Below, piece after piece: positions 57,670-64,000 of a stretch of 64,000 bases of DNA. The notes beneath the pieces are model-generated. The model did no database searches. It had not been told where the DNA came from and was given only the letters and a program-made list of their open reading frames with translations. The translations under genes were made by a program, and so were the position numbers. How positions within the stretch are numbered: position 1 is the first letter of the stretch; each line of letters begins with the position of its first letter. This stretch comes from Kribbella sp. VKM Ac-2569 (GTDB taxonomy: Bacteria; Actinomycetota; Actinomycetes; Propionibacteriales; Kribbellaceae), in contig NZ_SGXJ01000003.1 in assembly GCF_004216905.1 (NCBI RefSeq), forward strand, positions 1,206,419 through 1,270,418, written 5' to 3'.

Positions 57670-58374
57670 TTAGTTGCCCATGCCGATGCCGCCGTCGACC
57701 GGGATCACCGCGCCGGTGATGTAGCCGGCTTCCTCGGACGACAGCCAGCGGACAGCGTTCGCGATCTCCTCCGTCAGGCCGAAGCGGCCGAGCGGGATCT
57801 GGCTCAGGTACTGCTTCTGGGTCTCCTCCGACAGGACCGCGGTCATGTCGGTCTCGACGAAGCCGGGCGCGACCACGTTCGCGGTGATGCCGCGGCTGCC
57901 CAGCTCGCGGGCGATCGAGCGGGCCATACCGATCAGGCCGGACTTGCTGGCCGCGTAGTTCACCTGGCCGGCCGAGCCGAGCATGCCGACCACGGAGGAG
58001 ATGAACACGATCCGACCCCTGCGCAGCCGCAGCATGCCCTTCGCGGCGCGCCGGGCGACCCGGAACGAGCCGGTGAGGTTGGTCTGCAGGACCGAGTCCC
58101 AGTCGTCGTCGGACATCCGCAGCAGCAGCGTGTCGCGGGTGATGCCGGCGTTCGCCACCAGCACCTCGACCGGCCCGTGCTGCTCCGCGATCGTGTCGAA
58201 GGCGGCGTCGACCTGTGCCTGGTCGGTGATGTCGCACTTCACGCCGAGGAAGCCCTCCGGCGGCGGGCTGGTGTTGTACGTGACAGCGACCTGGTCGCCC
58301 GCCTCCTTGAACGCGGTCGCGATCGCCAGCCCGATCCCCCGGCTACCGCCGGTCACCAACACAGACCTACCCAC
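57670..58374 (-). CDS. fabG: 3-oxoacyl-[acyl-carrier-protein] reductase, MabA type
   Basis: A 234-aa NADPH-dependent SDR that reduces 3-ketoacyl-ACP. The VLVTGGSRGIGLAIATA cofactor motif, NAGITRD and the catalytic triad Ser127, Tyr140 and Lys144 (NYAASKSG) are complete; the C-terminus is GYITGAVIPVDGGIGMGN. The start is a GTG at 58374. First gene of the fabG-fabI-Mur ligase string, 24 nt before fabI. Confidence 0.94.
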   Translation of the reverse strand: MGRSVLVTGGSRGIGLAIATAFKEAGDQVAVTYNTSPPPEGFLGVKCDITDQAQVDAAFDTIAEQHGPVEVLVANAGITRDTLLLRMSDDDWDSVLQTNLTGSFRVARRAAKGMLRLRRGRIVFISSVVGMLGSAGQVNYAASKSGLIGMARSIARELGSRGITANVVAPGFVETDMTAVLSEETQKQYLSQIPLGRFGLTEEIANAVRWLSSEEAGYITGAVIPVDGGIGMGN

Positions 58375-58434
58375 AAGCGCTCCTCACATCGTCGGACGGA
58401 GGAACGCTATCCCACAGCGGCCGGGCGATCCGAC

Positions 58435-58647
58435 TTAGGAGTCTTCGAGGCGGAAGCCGACCTTCATGGTCACCTGGTAGTGGTCGATCTGGTTGTCCTC
58501 GATGTGGCCGCGGATCTCGCTGACCTCGAACCAGTCGAGGTGCCGCAGGGTCTCGCCGGCCCGCGCGATGCCGTTGGTGATCGCCTGGTTGACGCCCTCT
58601 TTCGAGGTGCCGACGATCTCGGTGACGCGGTAGGTGCGATCGGTCAT
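58435..58647 (-). CDS. Dodecin
   Basis: A 70-aa flavin- or coenzyme A-storing protein that assembles into a hollow dodecamer. YRVTEIVGTSKEGVNQAITNGIARAGETLRHLDWFEVSEIRGHI covers almost the whole family consensus, including the Trp that stacks with flavin. The ATG at 58647 is preceded by GAGAGG. It is 60 nt upstream of fabG in the same direction. Confidence 0.93.
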   Translation of the reverse strand: MTDRTYRVTEIVGTSKEGVNQAITNGIARAGETLRHLDWFEVSEIRGHIEDNQIDHYQVTMKVGFRLEDS

Positions 58648-58720
58648 GACAAACCTCTCTCCATCCGGCTGCGCCTGAGCGGCCGGCGCGGCGTACCGTT
58701 GCTATTGGTGAGGAGGATAG

Positions 58721-59080
58721 ATGTCGAAACGCCATGAGCGGAGCGACGCGACGGTCGTCTCGGTGACGAGTGCGCAGCCCGGCCGGTCCGAGGATCTGGA
58801 CAGCCGGATCGCGCGCTACGCCTGGATGATGTCGATCCGGATCGTCTGCTTCGTGCTCGCCGTCATCACCCCGTCGCCGTGGCGCTGGCTTTTCGTCGTC
58901 GGAGCGATCGCTCTGCCGTACTTCGCGGTCGTGCTGGCGAACGCCCAGCGGTCCGTGACGACGCCCGCCGCGGACCCATATGTGGCGCCCGCGAGGCCCG
59001 CGATCGGGGAGCGTCCGACGGTTGTCGTACCCGCTGAAGAGGACGCTTCTCAGGACCGTCCGGCCGACACCGAAAAGTGA
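58721..59080 (+). CDS. DUF3099-family membrane protein
   Basis: A 119-aa actinobacterial protein. The SARPGRSED-like region here (TSAQPGRSEDLDSRIARYAWMMSIRIVCFVLAVI) and two hydrophobic helices at about residues 35-53 and 57-74 match DUF3099; a disordered tail follows. The function is not known. It is divergent from dodecin; GAGGAGGATAG precedes the ATG at 58721. A strong hairpin follows the gene. Confidence 0.9.
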   Translation: MSKRHERSDATVVSVTSAQPGRSEDLDSRIARYAWMMSIRIVCFVLAVITPSPWRWLFVVGAIALPYFAVVLANAQRSVTTPAADPYVAPARPAIGERPTVVVPAEEDASQDRPADTEK

Positions 59081-59172
59081 TCTGGGCCGGGACTGGAAAA
59101 CTTGGACTGATCCGTGTCAGAATCTCCCGCGTGCTCTGAAGTTCATGTGTGGAATTCAGGGACTTGATGCGG

Positions 59173-59204
59173 CGTCGGACGGCTCCCCCCGTGGCTGTCC
59201 GACG
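59173..59204 (+). terminator. Terminator after DUF3099 gene
   Basis: CGTCGGAC (59173-59180) and GTCCGACG (59197-59204) are perfect 8-bp arms that continue inward with G-T/GC pairs around a C-rich loop. TCGCTTCATTTTG follows. It lies about 90 nt past the DUF3099 stop. Confidence 0.7.
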
Positions 59205-59270
59205 TCGCTTCATTTTGCCCAGGCTATTGATTATTGAGGCATCAGGAATGCAGAGGAATGACACCCGCGG

Positions 59271-59483
59271 ATGACTGAAGAAGCCGCACCGACGATGCCG
59301 ACCGGCTGCTCCGCCAGGGGCTGCGGGAAGCCTGCCACCTGGGCGCTGCTGTGGAACAACCCGAAGATCCACACCCCCGACCGGCGCAAGACCTGGCTGG
59401 CGTGCGACGAACACAAGGACAGCTTGTCCGACTTCCTCGACCGCAGATCATTCCTGCGGTCGGTCGAGCCATTCAGCGCGTGA
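59271..59483 (+). CDS. Small Cys/His-rich protein
   Basis: A 70-aa protein with a metal-ligand-like pattern: CSARGC near residue 13-18 and CDEH near 45-48, spaced by a WALLWNNPKIHTPDRRKTWLA core. This family is widespread in actinomycetes and, as I recall, is often labelled acetone carboxylase, a label its size cannot support. It may bind zinc. The ATG at 59271 has no strong ribosome-binding site. It lies near moaA and SURF1, as in other actinomycetes, but the role is unknown. Confidence 0.8.
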   Translation: MTEEAAPTMPTGCSARGCGKPATWALLWNNPKIHTPDRRKTWLACDEHKDSLSDFLDRRSFLRSVEPFSA

Positions 59484-59557
59484 ATGCCGGGTAGCGAAAA
59501 ACTGCATTTCCGGATTGGGCCGGAAGAGCATGGGATTGGGAGCTCCGCTCCAGGCAC

Positions 59558-60577
59558 TCAACCGCCGATCGCGGACATCGGGCGGGAGGGTTGCAGGAAG
59601 CTCGGGTCGTTGATGCCGTGACCCGGAAGTTTGTTGAGCATCGCGCGACGCCAGCGGTCGGCCAGTTCGGCGTCGTCGGCGCCGGCCCGGAGCGCGGTCC
59701 GCAGATCGGACTCGGTGCGCGCGAACAGGCAGTCCCGGACCTGCCCGTCGGCCGTCAGCCGAACCCGGTCGCAGTCGCCGCAGAACGGGCGCGTGACGGA
59801 CGCGATGATGCCGACCGTCTGCGGTCCGCCGTCGACCAGGAACGATTCGGCGGGCGCACTGCCCCGTTTCGACGCGTCGTCCGGCGTCAGATGGAACCGC
59901 TCGGTGAGCATGCCGAGAATCTCGTCCGCGGTGATCATCGTCGTCCGGTCCCAGCCGTGCTGCGCGTCCAGCGGCATCTGCTCGATGAACCGCAGTTCGT
60001 AACCGCGCTCGAGGCAGAACTCCAGCAATTGCGGTGCACCCGAGTCATTCACGCCGCGCATGAGGACCGCATTCACTTTCACCGGCGTGAGACCCGCGTT
60101 GTGCGCAGCCTCCAGCCCGGCGATCACGTCCTGCAAACGGTCCCGTCGGGTCAGATTCTTGAACGTCTCCTGGTCGACGGTGTCGAGGCTCACATTCACC
60201 CGGTCCAGACCAGCATCCTTCAGCGCGGTCGCCTGCCGGGCGAGGCCGATCCCGTTCGTGGTCAGCGACACCTCGGGGCGGGGCGCGAGTTCCGTCGTAC
60301 GGGCGACGATGTCGACCAGGCCGCGCCGGAGCAGCGGTTCACCGCCGGTGAAGCGGATCTCGTGCACGCCCAGGTGCGTGACCGCGACCGACACCAGGCG
60401 GACGACCTCGTCGTCGGTGAGCAGTTCGGGCTTCGCGAGCCAGTCCAGGCCCTCTTCCGGCATGCAGTACGTGCAGCGCAGGTTGCAACGGTCCGTGAGC
60501 GACACGCGCAGGTCAGTCGCGGTCCGGCCGTAGCGGTCCGCCAGACCGGTTCGCGTCGCTTCCTGGATCACTGTCAC
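59558..60577 (-). CDS. moaA: GTP 3',8-cyclase (molybdenum cofactor biosynthesis)
   Basis: A 339-aa radical-SAM enzyme that starts molybdopterin synthesis. The N-terminal 4Fe-4S cluster ligands are Cys31, Cys35 and Cys38 (CNLRCTYC), and the second cluster uses FCGDCDRVRLTADGQVRDCLF. FTGGEPLLRRGL and VNVSLDTVDQETF are characteristic. The GTG at 60577 is chosen because TACGCT (minus strand, 60584-60589) ends 6 nt before it (leaderless layout). It would supply cofactor to the Mo-enzyme at 21 kb. Confidence 0.94.
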   Translation of the reverse strand: MTVIQEATRTGLADRYGRTATDLRVSLTDRCNLRCTYCMPEEGLDWLAKPELLTDDEVVRLVSVAVTHLGVHEIRFTGGEPLLRRGLVDIVARTTELAPRPEVSLTTNGIGLARQATALKDAGLDRVNVSLDTVDQETFKNLTRRDRLQDVIAGLEAAHNAGLTPVKVNAVLMRGVNDSGAPQLLEFCLERGYELRFIEQMPLDAQHGWDRTTMITADEILGMLTERFHLTPDDASKRGSAPAESFLVDGGPQTVGIIASVTRPFCGDCDRVRLTADGQVRDCLFARTESDLRTALRAGADDAELADRWRRAMLNKLPGHGINDPSFLQPSRPMSAIGG

Positions 60578-60634
60578 GCCCCCAGCGTACGTGCCGCGCG
60601 TCGGCCGTTTCAGGGGATGGCTTAAGTTCGAGAC

Positions 60635-61423
60635 GTGGGACGCCTCATGAACATCCGTTGGATCGTCGCCGCGCTGGGCGTCTTGGTACTCGCCGGCGTC
60701 TGCGTGCAGCTCGGTCGCTGGCAGCTGCACCGCCTCGAGGAACGCAAGGCGCGCAACGAGGTGACCCGGACCAACTTGGCCGCCGCCGCGGCCCCGATCG
60801 ACCAGATCCTGGGTCCGCCGGGCGTCGTCGGCGACCAGCACGCCTGGCGCACCGTCGTCCTCTCCGGGCGGTACGACGCCTCGAAGCAGGTGGTCCTGAA
60901 GTACCGCAACGTCCAGGACAAGCCGGGCTTCGAGATCGTCACGCCGCTGGTCCTCGCGGACGGGAAGGCGGTGCTGGTCGACCGCGGCTTCCTGGCCCGG
61001 CAGAGCTCGGAACTGATGCCGCTGCACGTCCCCGCCGTACCGACCGGCGAGGTGACCGTCACCGGCCGCCTGCAGCGTAGCGAACGCGGCGGCCACACGA
61101 ACGGCGGAACGCCGGACGACGGTACGGCGCGACTCATCAACGGTCCGGACTACGCGAAGGTGCTGGGGCTGAGCCTGTACGACGGCTACGTCACCGTGGA
61201 CAAGCAAGAGCCGGCGAACGATGCGGCGTTCGGCTCGTTCCCCGGTCCGGAGATCGACGACGGACCGCACTTCTTCTACGCACTGCAGTGGTTCTTCTTC
61301 GCGCTGCTGGCCCTCGGTGGACTCGTCTACTTCTCCCGGCAGCAGGCGATCGCCGACAAGCCCGCGGAACAGCAGGCGGAAGCCCTCGAACGACCTGAGG
61401 CCCACGCCGGAGCCCCGGACTGA
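60635..61423 (+). CDS. SURF1-family cytochrome oxidase assembly protein
   Basis: A 262-aa membrane protein involved in heme a insertion into cytochrome c oxidase. Two membrane helices (about residues 8-25 and 222-242) enclose a soluble domain with LGRWQLHRLEERKARN, GRYDASKQVVLKYRNVQDKPGFEIVTPL and FFYALQWFFFALLALGGLVYF. The GTG at 60635 is 6 nt after TAAGTT (leaderless layout). The C-terminal tail is acidic and Gln/Glu-rich. Confidence 0.92.
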   Translation: MGRLMNIRWIVAALGVLVLAGVCVQLGRWQLHRLEERKARNEVTRTNLAAAAAPIDQILGPPGVVGDQHAWRTVVLSGRYDASKQVVLKYRNVQDKPGFEIVTPLVLADGKAVLVDRGFLARQSSELMPLHVPAVPTGEVTVTGRLQRSERGGHTNGGTPDDGTARLINGPDYAKVLGLSLYDGYVTVDKQEPANDAAFGSFPGPEIDDGPHFFYALQWFFFALLALGGLVYFSRQQAIADKPAEQQAEALERPEAHAGAPD

Positions 61424-61514
61424 CGACTGCCTCGTGGCTCGTTGCCTTACGCAACGACGGTTCTTGCCGTGGGCACGAGATGCGCGGCGGGGTGTGGTGG
61501 GGCAGGATGGTGGT

Positions 61515-62270
61515 GTGGACCTCGGACTGCGTGATCGCACCTACATCGTCACCGGCGCGAGTGCCGGACTCGGCTTCGCCACTGCCAAGGCGCTCGCCGC
61601 CGAAGGCGCCCGGCTGGTGATCTCCAGCCGCAACGAGGAGTCGATCGCGCGGGCCGCGGCGGAGCTCGGCGGGAACGTCGTCGGGATCCCCGTCGACAAC
61701 GCCGACCCGGACAGCGCGGAGCGGCTGGCCGCGACCGCGATCGCCAAGTGGGGCGAGCTGCACGGCGCGCTGATCAGCGTCGGCGGGCCGCGGGCCGGGA
61801 CCGCGCTGGACACCGACGAGGAGGACTGGCGGTCGGCGTTCGACAGCGTGTTCCTCGGCGGGCTGCGGATCGCTCGCGCGGTCGCCCGGGCCGGCACCGA
61901 GGACACCTCGATCGCGTTCGTGCTCTCGTCGTCGGTGAAGTCCCCGATCGCCGGCCTGGCGATCTCGAACGGTCTCCGGCCCGGCCTCGCGATGGTGGCG
62001 AAAACGCTCGCAGACGAGCTCGGACCGAACGGGATGCGGGTGAACGGCCTGATGCCGGGCCGGATCGCGACCGACCGCCTGAAAGAGCTCGACGCCCGTG
62101 GCGGCGACCCCGACGCGGCCCGGCGGGCCTCGGAGAAGACGATCCCGCTGCGCCGCTACGGCACCCCCGACGAGTTCGGCCGGGTTGCGGCGTTCGTCCT
62201 CTCCCCCGCAGCGTCGTACATCACCGGCGCCATCATCCCCATCGACGGCGGCGCCCTGCGCACTTTCTGA
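61515..62270 (+). CDS. Atypical SDR family oxidoreductase
   Basis: A 251-aa short-chain dehydrogenase-fold protein. The cofactor motif YIVTGASAGLGFATAKAL is normal, but in the catalytic region the YxxxK is replaced by SNGLRPGLAMVAK (SNGLR at about 151-155; Lys163), so the usual Tyr is missing. The C-terminus ITGAIIPIDGGALRTF is typical. This SN-x-x-R variant is a recognised SDR subgroup of uncertain activity. The start is a GTG at 61515; a small dyad (61439-61457) lies upstream. The frame is open much further up inside the SURF1 gene. Confidence 0.88.
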   Translation: MDLGLRDRTYIVTGASAGLGFATAKALAAEGARLVISSRNEESIARAAAELGGNVVGIPVDNADPDSAERLAATAIAKWGELHGALISVGGPRAGTALDTDEEDWRSAFDSVFLGGLRIARAVARAGTEDTSIAFVLSSSVKSPIAGLAISNGLRPGLAMVAKTLADELGPNGMRVNGLMPGRIATDRLKELDARGGDPDAARRASEKTIPLRRYGTPDEFGRVAAFVLSPAASYITGAIIPIDGGALRTF

Positions 62271-62276
62271 CCCGCA

Positions 62277-62750
62277 TCAGCCCCACTGGCCGGGCACGTA
62301 GTCCCCGGCGGGCTGCTGGGTGATGACGTTGAGGCGGTTCCAGGTGTTGATGCCGGCGACTGCCGCGACCAGGGCGCCCAACTGCTCCTCGTTGTAGTGC
62401 TTGGTGGCGTTCAGCCACACATCGTCGGGAACTCCGCCGGCAGCGTCGGCGATCCGGGTGCCGGCTTCCGCCAACGCGAGCGCGGCGCGTTCGGCCTCGG
62501 TGTAGACGGTCGCTTCGCGCCACGTCGCGACGAGGTTGATCCGGACCGTGGTCTCCCCGTGGTGCGCGAGATCCTTCGAGTGCATGTCGACGCAGTACGC
62601 GCAGCCGTTGATCTGGCTGACCCGTAGCTCGACCAGCTCGAGCGTGGTCAGTGGAACCCCGACAGTTGTCGCGACCCTGGCCGCGCTGTTCAGGTGCTTG
62701 ATGAACTTGGTGAGGACCGGGTTGGTGAACAGGTCCAGACGAGTGTCCAT
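62277..62750 (-). CDS. Carboxymuconolactone decarboxylase/AhpD-like protein
   Basis: A 157-aa CMD-family protein. LVELRVSQINGCAYCVDMHSKDLAHHGET carries the CxxC-x3-H motif of AhpD-type peroxidase-linked thiol proteins. It may be a redox partner or a gamma-CMD. The ATG at 62750 matches related N-termini; AGGAGA lies 13 nt before it, longer than usual. A GTG at 62786 is an alternative. It converges on the SDR gene with 6 nt between stops. Confidence 0.88.
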   Translation of the reverse strand: MDTRLDLFTNPVLTKFIKHLNSAARVATTVGVPLTTLELVELRVSQINGCAYCVDMHSKDLAHHGETTVRINLVATWREATVYTEAERAALALAEAGTRIADAAGGVPDDVWLNATKHYNEEQLGALVAAVAGINTWNRLNVITQQPAGDYVPGQWG

Positions 62751-62814
62751 AACAGGTGTCTCTCCTAGCGAATGAGCGTTTGACACCCATCCGACGAGAC
62801 AGCCCTGAAAAGTG

Positions 62815-63903
62815 TCAGTCAGGGATCCGGTTGCCCTGCTCGTCCCAGTGCTCGGCGACCTTCTTGCTCGGCTGGACCCGCGGCGGCTCCCCCGGCATCT
62901 TCGGGTAGTCCGGCGGGAAGTTCAGCTCGCCGCCGGGGAGCTCCTCCCACAGCCGCAGCAACGGCTCCAGCGGGTACGCCGTGTCGTCCATATCCGCCCA
63001 CGGGTCGCCGTCGGCGAGGTACTCCGGAACCGTGTGCAGGTTGAACGCCCGCGGATCGTCGACCTCGGCGAGCCGCTCCCAGGTCATCGGCGTACTCACC
63101 GGCGCCCCAGGCCGCGGCCGGAGCGACCAGGCGCCCGCGACCGTGCGGTCCCGGAGGTTCTGGTTGAAGTCCAGGAAGATCGAGGCCTCGCCGCGTTGCT
63201 CCTTCCACCAGGCGGTCGTTACGCCGTCGTCGCGGCGCTCGAGCTCGCGGCCGAGGCCGATCGCGGCGTGCCGGGCCTCGTCGAAACTCCACTCCGGCCG
63301 GATCCGCACGTAGATGTGGATGCCCCGGTTGCCGCTGGTCTTCGGATACCCCCGCAGACCCAGCTCCTCGAGGAGCTCGCGGGCGACGCCGGCCACCCGC
63401 CGGGCGTCGGCGAAGGTCGCGCCGGGCTGAGGATCGAGGTCGATGCGCAGCTCGTCGGGCTGGTCGAGATCGCCGCTGCGAACGGCCCACGGGTGGAAGG
63501 TCAGCGTGCCCATCTGCGCCGCCCACACCGCAGCGGCCGGCTCACTCAGGCACAGCTCGTCGATCGGGCGCCCGTTCGGCGTCAGCACGCGGCAGGTCTC
63601 GAGCCAGTCCGGCGCGCCCTTCGGAAGGCGCTTCGAGTAGAAGCCGTCCCCCGTCTGACGACCGGTCGCGTCCACCGACAGCGTCATACCTTCACGCCAT
63701 CCACCGGGCCAGCGTTCCAGCGCGACCGGACGGTCGCCCGACGCCCGCATGAACGCGGGAGCCACCTCGGTGAAGTACTCGCAGACCTGCAGTTTGGTGA
63801 CCTCCGGAGCCCAGTCGGTCGCCTCGTAGGCCACCCGATCGGGGCTGGACACCCGGACCTCCCGGTCCCCCACGGTGAGCATCACCGCCGTGCTCTTCGC
63901 CAT
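62815..63903 (-). CDS. LigD-type DNA polymerase/primase (PolDom) protein
   Basis: A 362-aa stand-alone polymerase domain of the archaeo-eukaryotic primase fold, related to the LigD domain that fills gaps in non-homologous end joining. ELRIDLDPQPGATF contains the metal-binding DxD, and PKTSGNRGIHIYVRI and FLDFNQNLRDRTVAGAWSLRPRPGAPVSTPMTWERL are signatures. Neither ligase nor nuclease domain is attached, and no Ku gene is in the window. The ATG at 63903 is 14 nt downstream of the transposase remnant's stop. Confidence 0.92.
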   Translation of the reverse strand: MAKSTAVMLTVGDREVRVSSPDRVAYEATDWAPEVTKLQVCEYFTEVAPAFMRASGDRPVALERWPGGWREGMTLSVDATGRQTGDGFYSKRLPKGAPDWLETCRVLTPNGRPIDELCLSEPAAAVWAAQMGTLTFHPWAVRSGDLDQPDELRIDLDPQPGATFADARRVAGVARELLEELGLRGYPKTSGNRGIHIYVRIRPEWSFDEARHAAIGLGRELERRDDGVTTAWWKEQRGEASIFLDFNQNLRDRTVAGAWSLRPRPGAPVSTPMTWERLAEVDDPRAFNLHTVPEYLADGDPWADMDDTAYPLEPLLRLWEELPGGELNFPPDYPKMPGEPPRVQPSKKVAEHWDEQGNRIPD

Positions 63904-63917
63904 GCGTTTCTCCTATG

Positions 63918-64000
63918 TCAAGCCGCGGCTGCGAGGGTGGTTCTCGCGGTGGGTTGGTCGGTAGTGAGGTGGTTGAAGACGATGCGGGCGAGGCGGCGTT
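63918..64000 (-). CDS. Transposase C-terminus (IS110-like), cut by window edge
   Basis: The last 26 residues and stop of a leftward reading frame, RRLARIVFNHLTTDQPTARTT then LAAAA, run in from the right edge. The KRRLxRxVxxxL-like pattern is typical of IS110-family transposase C-termini. Too little is visible to judge whether the element is intact. Low-to-moderate confidence. Confidence 0.45.
   Translation of the reverse strand, partial: RRLARIVFNHLTTDQPTARTTLAAAA

Noticed and set aside
61439..61457. Dyad TCGTTGC-N5-GCAACGA as an operator
   Set aside because: The stem is short and could as well be a weak SURF1 terminator; with no regulator nearby I did not list it as a feature.

Overview
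The window is a gene-dense, roughly 70% GC actinobacterial chromosome segment. Codon use with frequent GTAC, the fabG-fabI (MabA-InhA type) pair, ANTAR proteins, DUF3099, DUF5753 and DUF6510 families, an ECF41 sigma factor and many leaderless starts suggest a Nocardioides/Kribbella-like soil actinomycete. Kribbella is my best guess, by recognition of style and not by any search. I see no rRNA, tRNA, CRISPR array or prophage. The only insertion-sequence trace is a transposase C-terminus cut off by the right edge.

Layout. 1-5 kb: an MBL-fold hydrolase (cut by the left edge), an XRE regulator, an acetyltransferase, then an overlapping cobT-cysG/cobA-trmH string (cobalamin and siroheme). 5-12.4 kb: mostly single small genes (PEBP, YchJ, nucleotidyltransferase, winged-helix AlkZ-like protein, GNAT-VOC fusion), then an ArsR-type repressor divergent from a peptide deformylase over a clean dyad operator, and a MerR repressor divergent from a tandem SMR efflux pair. 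12.4-15.6 kb: a sugar ABC importer without its ATPase. 15.8-26 kb: fatty-acid/branched acyl-CoA degradation. fadB-fadA is divergent from a MerR regulator, and an acyl-CoA dehydrogenase/racemase pair lies 6 kb away under an almost identical promoter. Between them are a Mo-oxidoreductase/flavin reductase/DUF6510 operon and two GAF-ANTAR proteins. 26-32.5 kb: an ECF41 sigma factor with its NmrA-like partner, DinB, cobQ, an MFS transporter, a YbaK protein and a GNAT. 32.5-36.2 kb: a large unrecognised beta-propeller plus TPR-like protein next to a DUF5753 regulator. 36.2-44.8 kb: Ohr, quinone reductase/TetR, TauE, band-7/NfeD, an ABC ATPase, serB and a double GNAT. 44.8-47.3 kb: a secreted GH16-CBM6 enzyme under a CebR-like box, then a damaged AbiEi/DUF559 gene between two identical 61-bp palindromic repeats. 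47.3-54.3 kb: cyanophycinase-cyanophycin synthetase, copper chaperone-DyP peroxidase, ECF sigma/membrane partner. 54.3-58.6 kb: fabG-fabI followed by a CphA-like Mur ligase lacking the ATP-grasp domain, and dodecin. 58.7-64 kb: DUF3099, a small Cys-rich protein, moaA, SURF1, an atypical SDR, a CMD protein, a LigD-type polymerase domain and the transposase end.

The observations I rate highest are: (1) two MerR-type promoters with the same 7-5-7 dyad, 19-bp spacer, CACAAT -10 and 7-nt leaderless distance, which tie fadAB to the racemase/acyl-CoA dehydrogenase operon; (2) the DUF559 gene bracketed by 61-bp palindromes; (3) the 926-aa propeller/TPR protein; (4) the ATP-grasp-less cyanophycin-synthetase paralogue in the fab operon; and (5) a recurrent leaderless promoter layout at 14 genes. 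Coordinates are mine from reading; functions are family inferences unless said otherwise.
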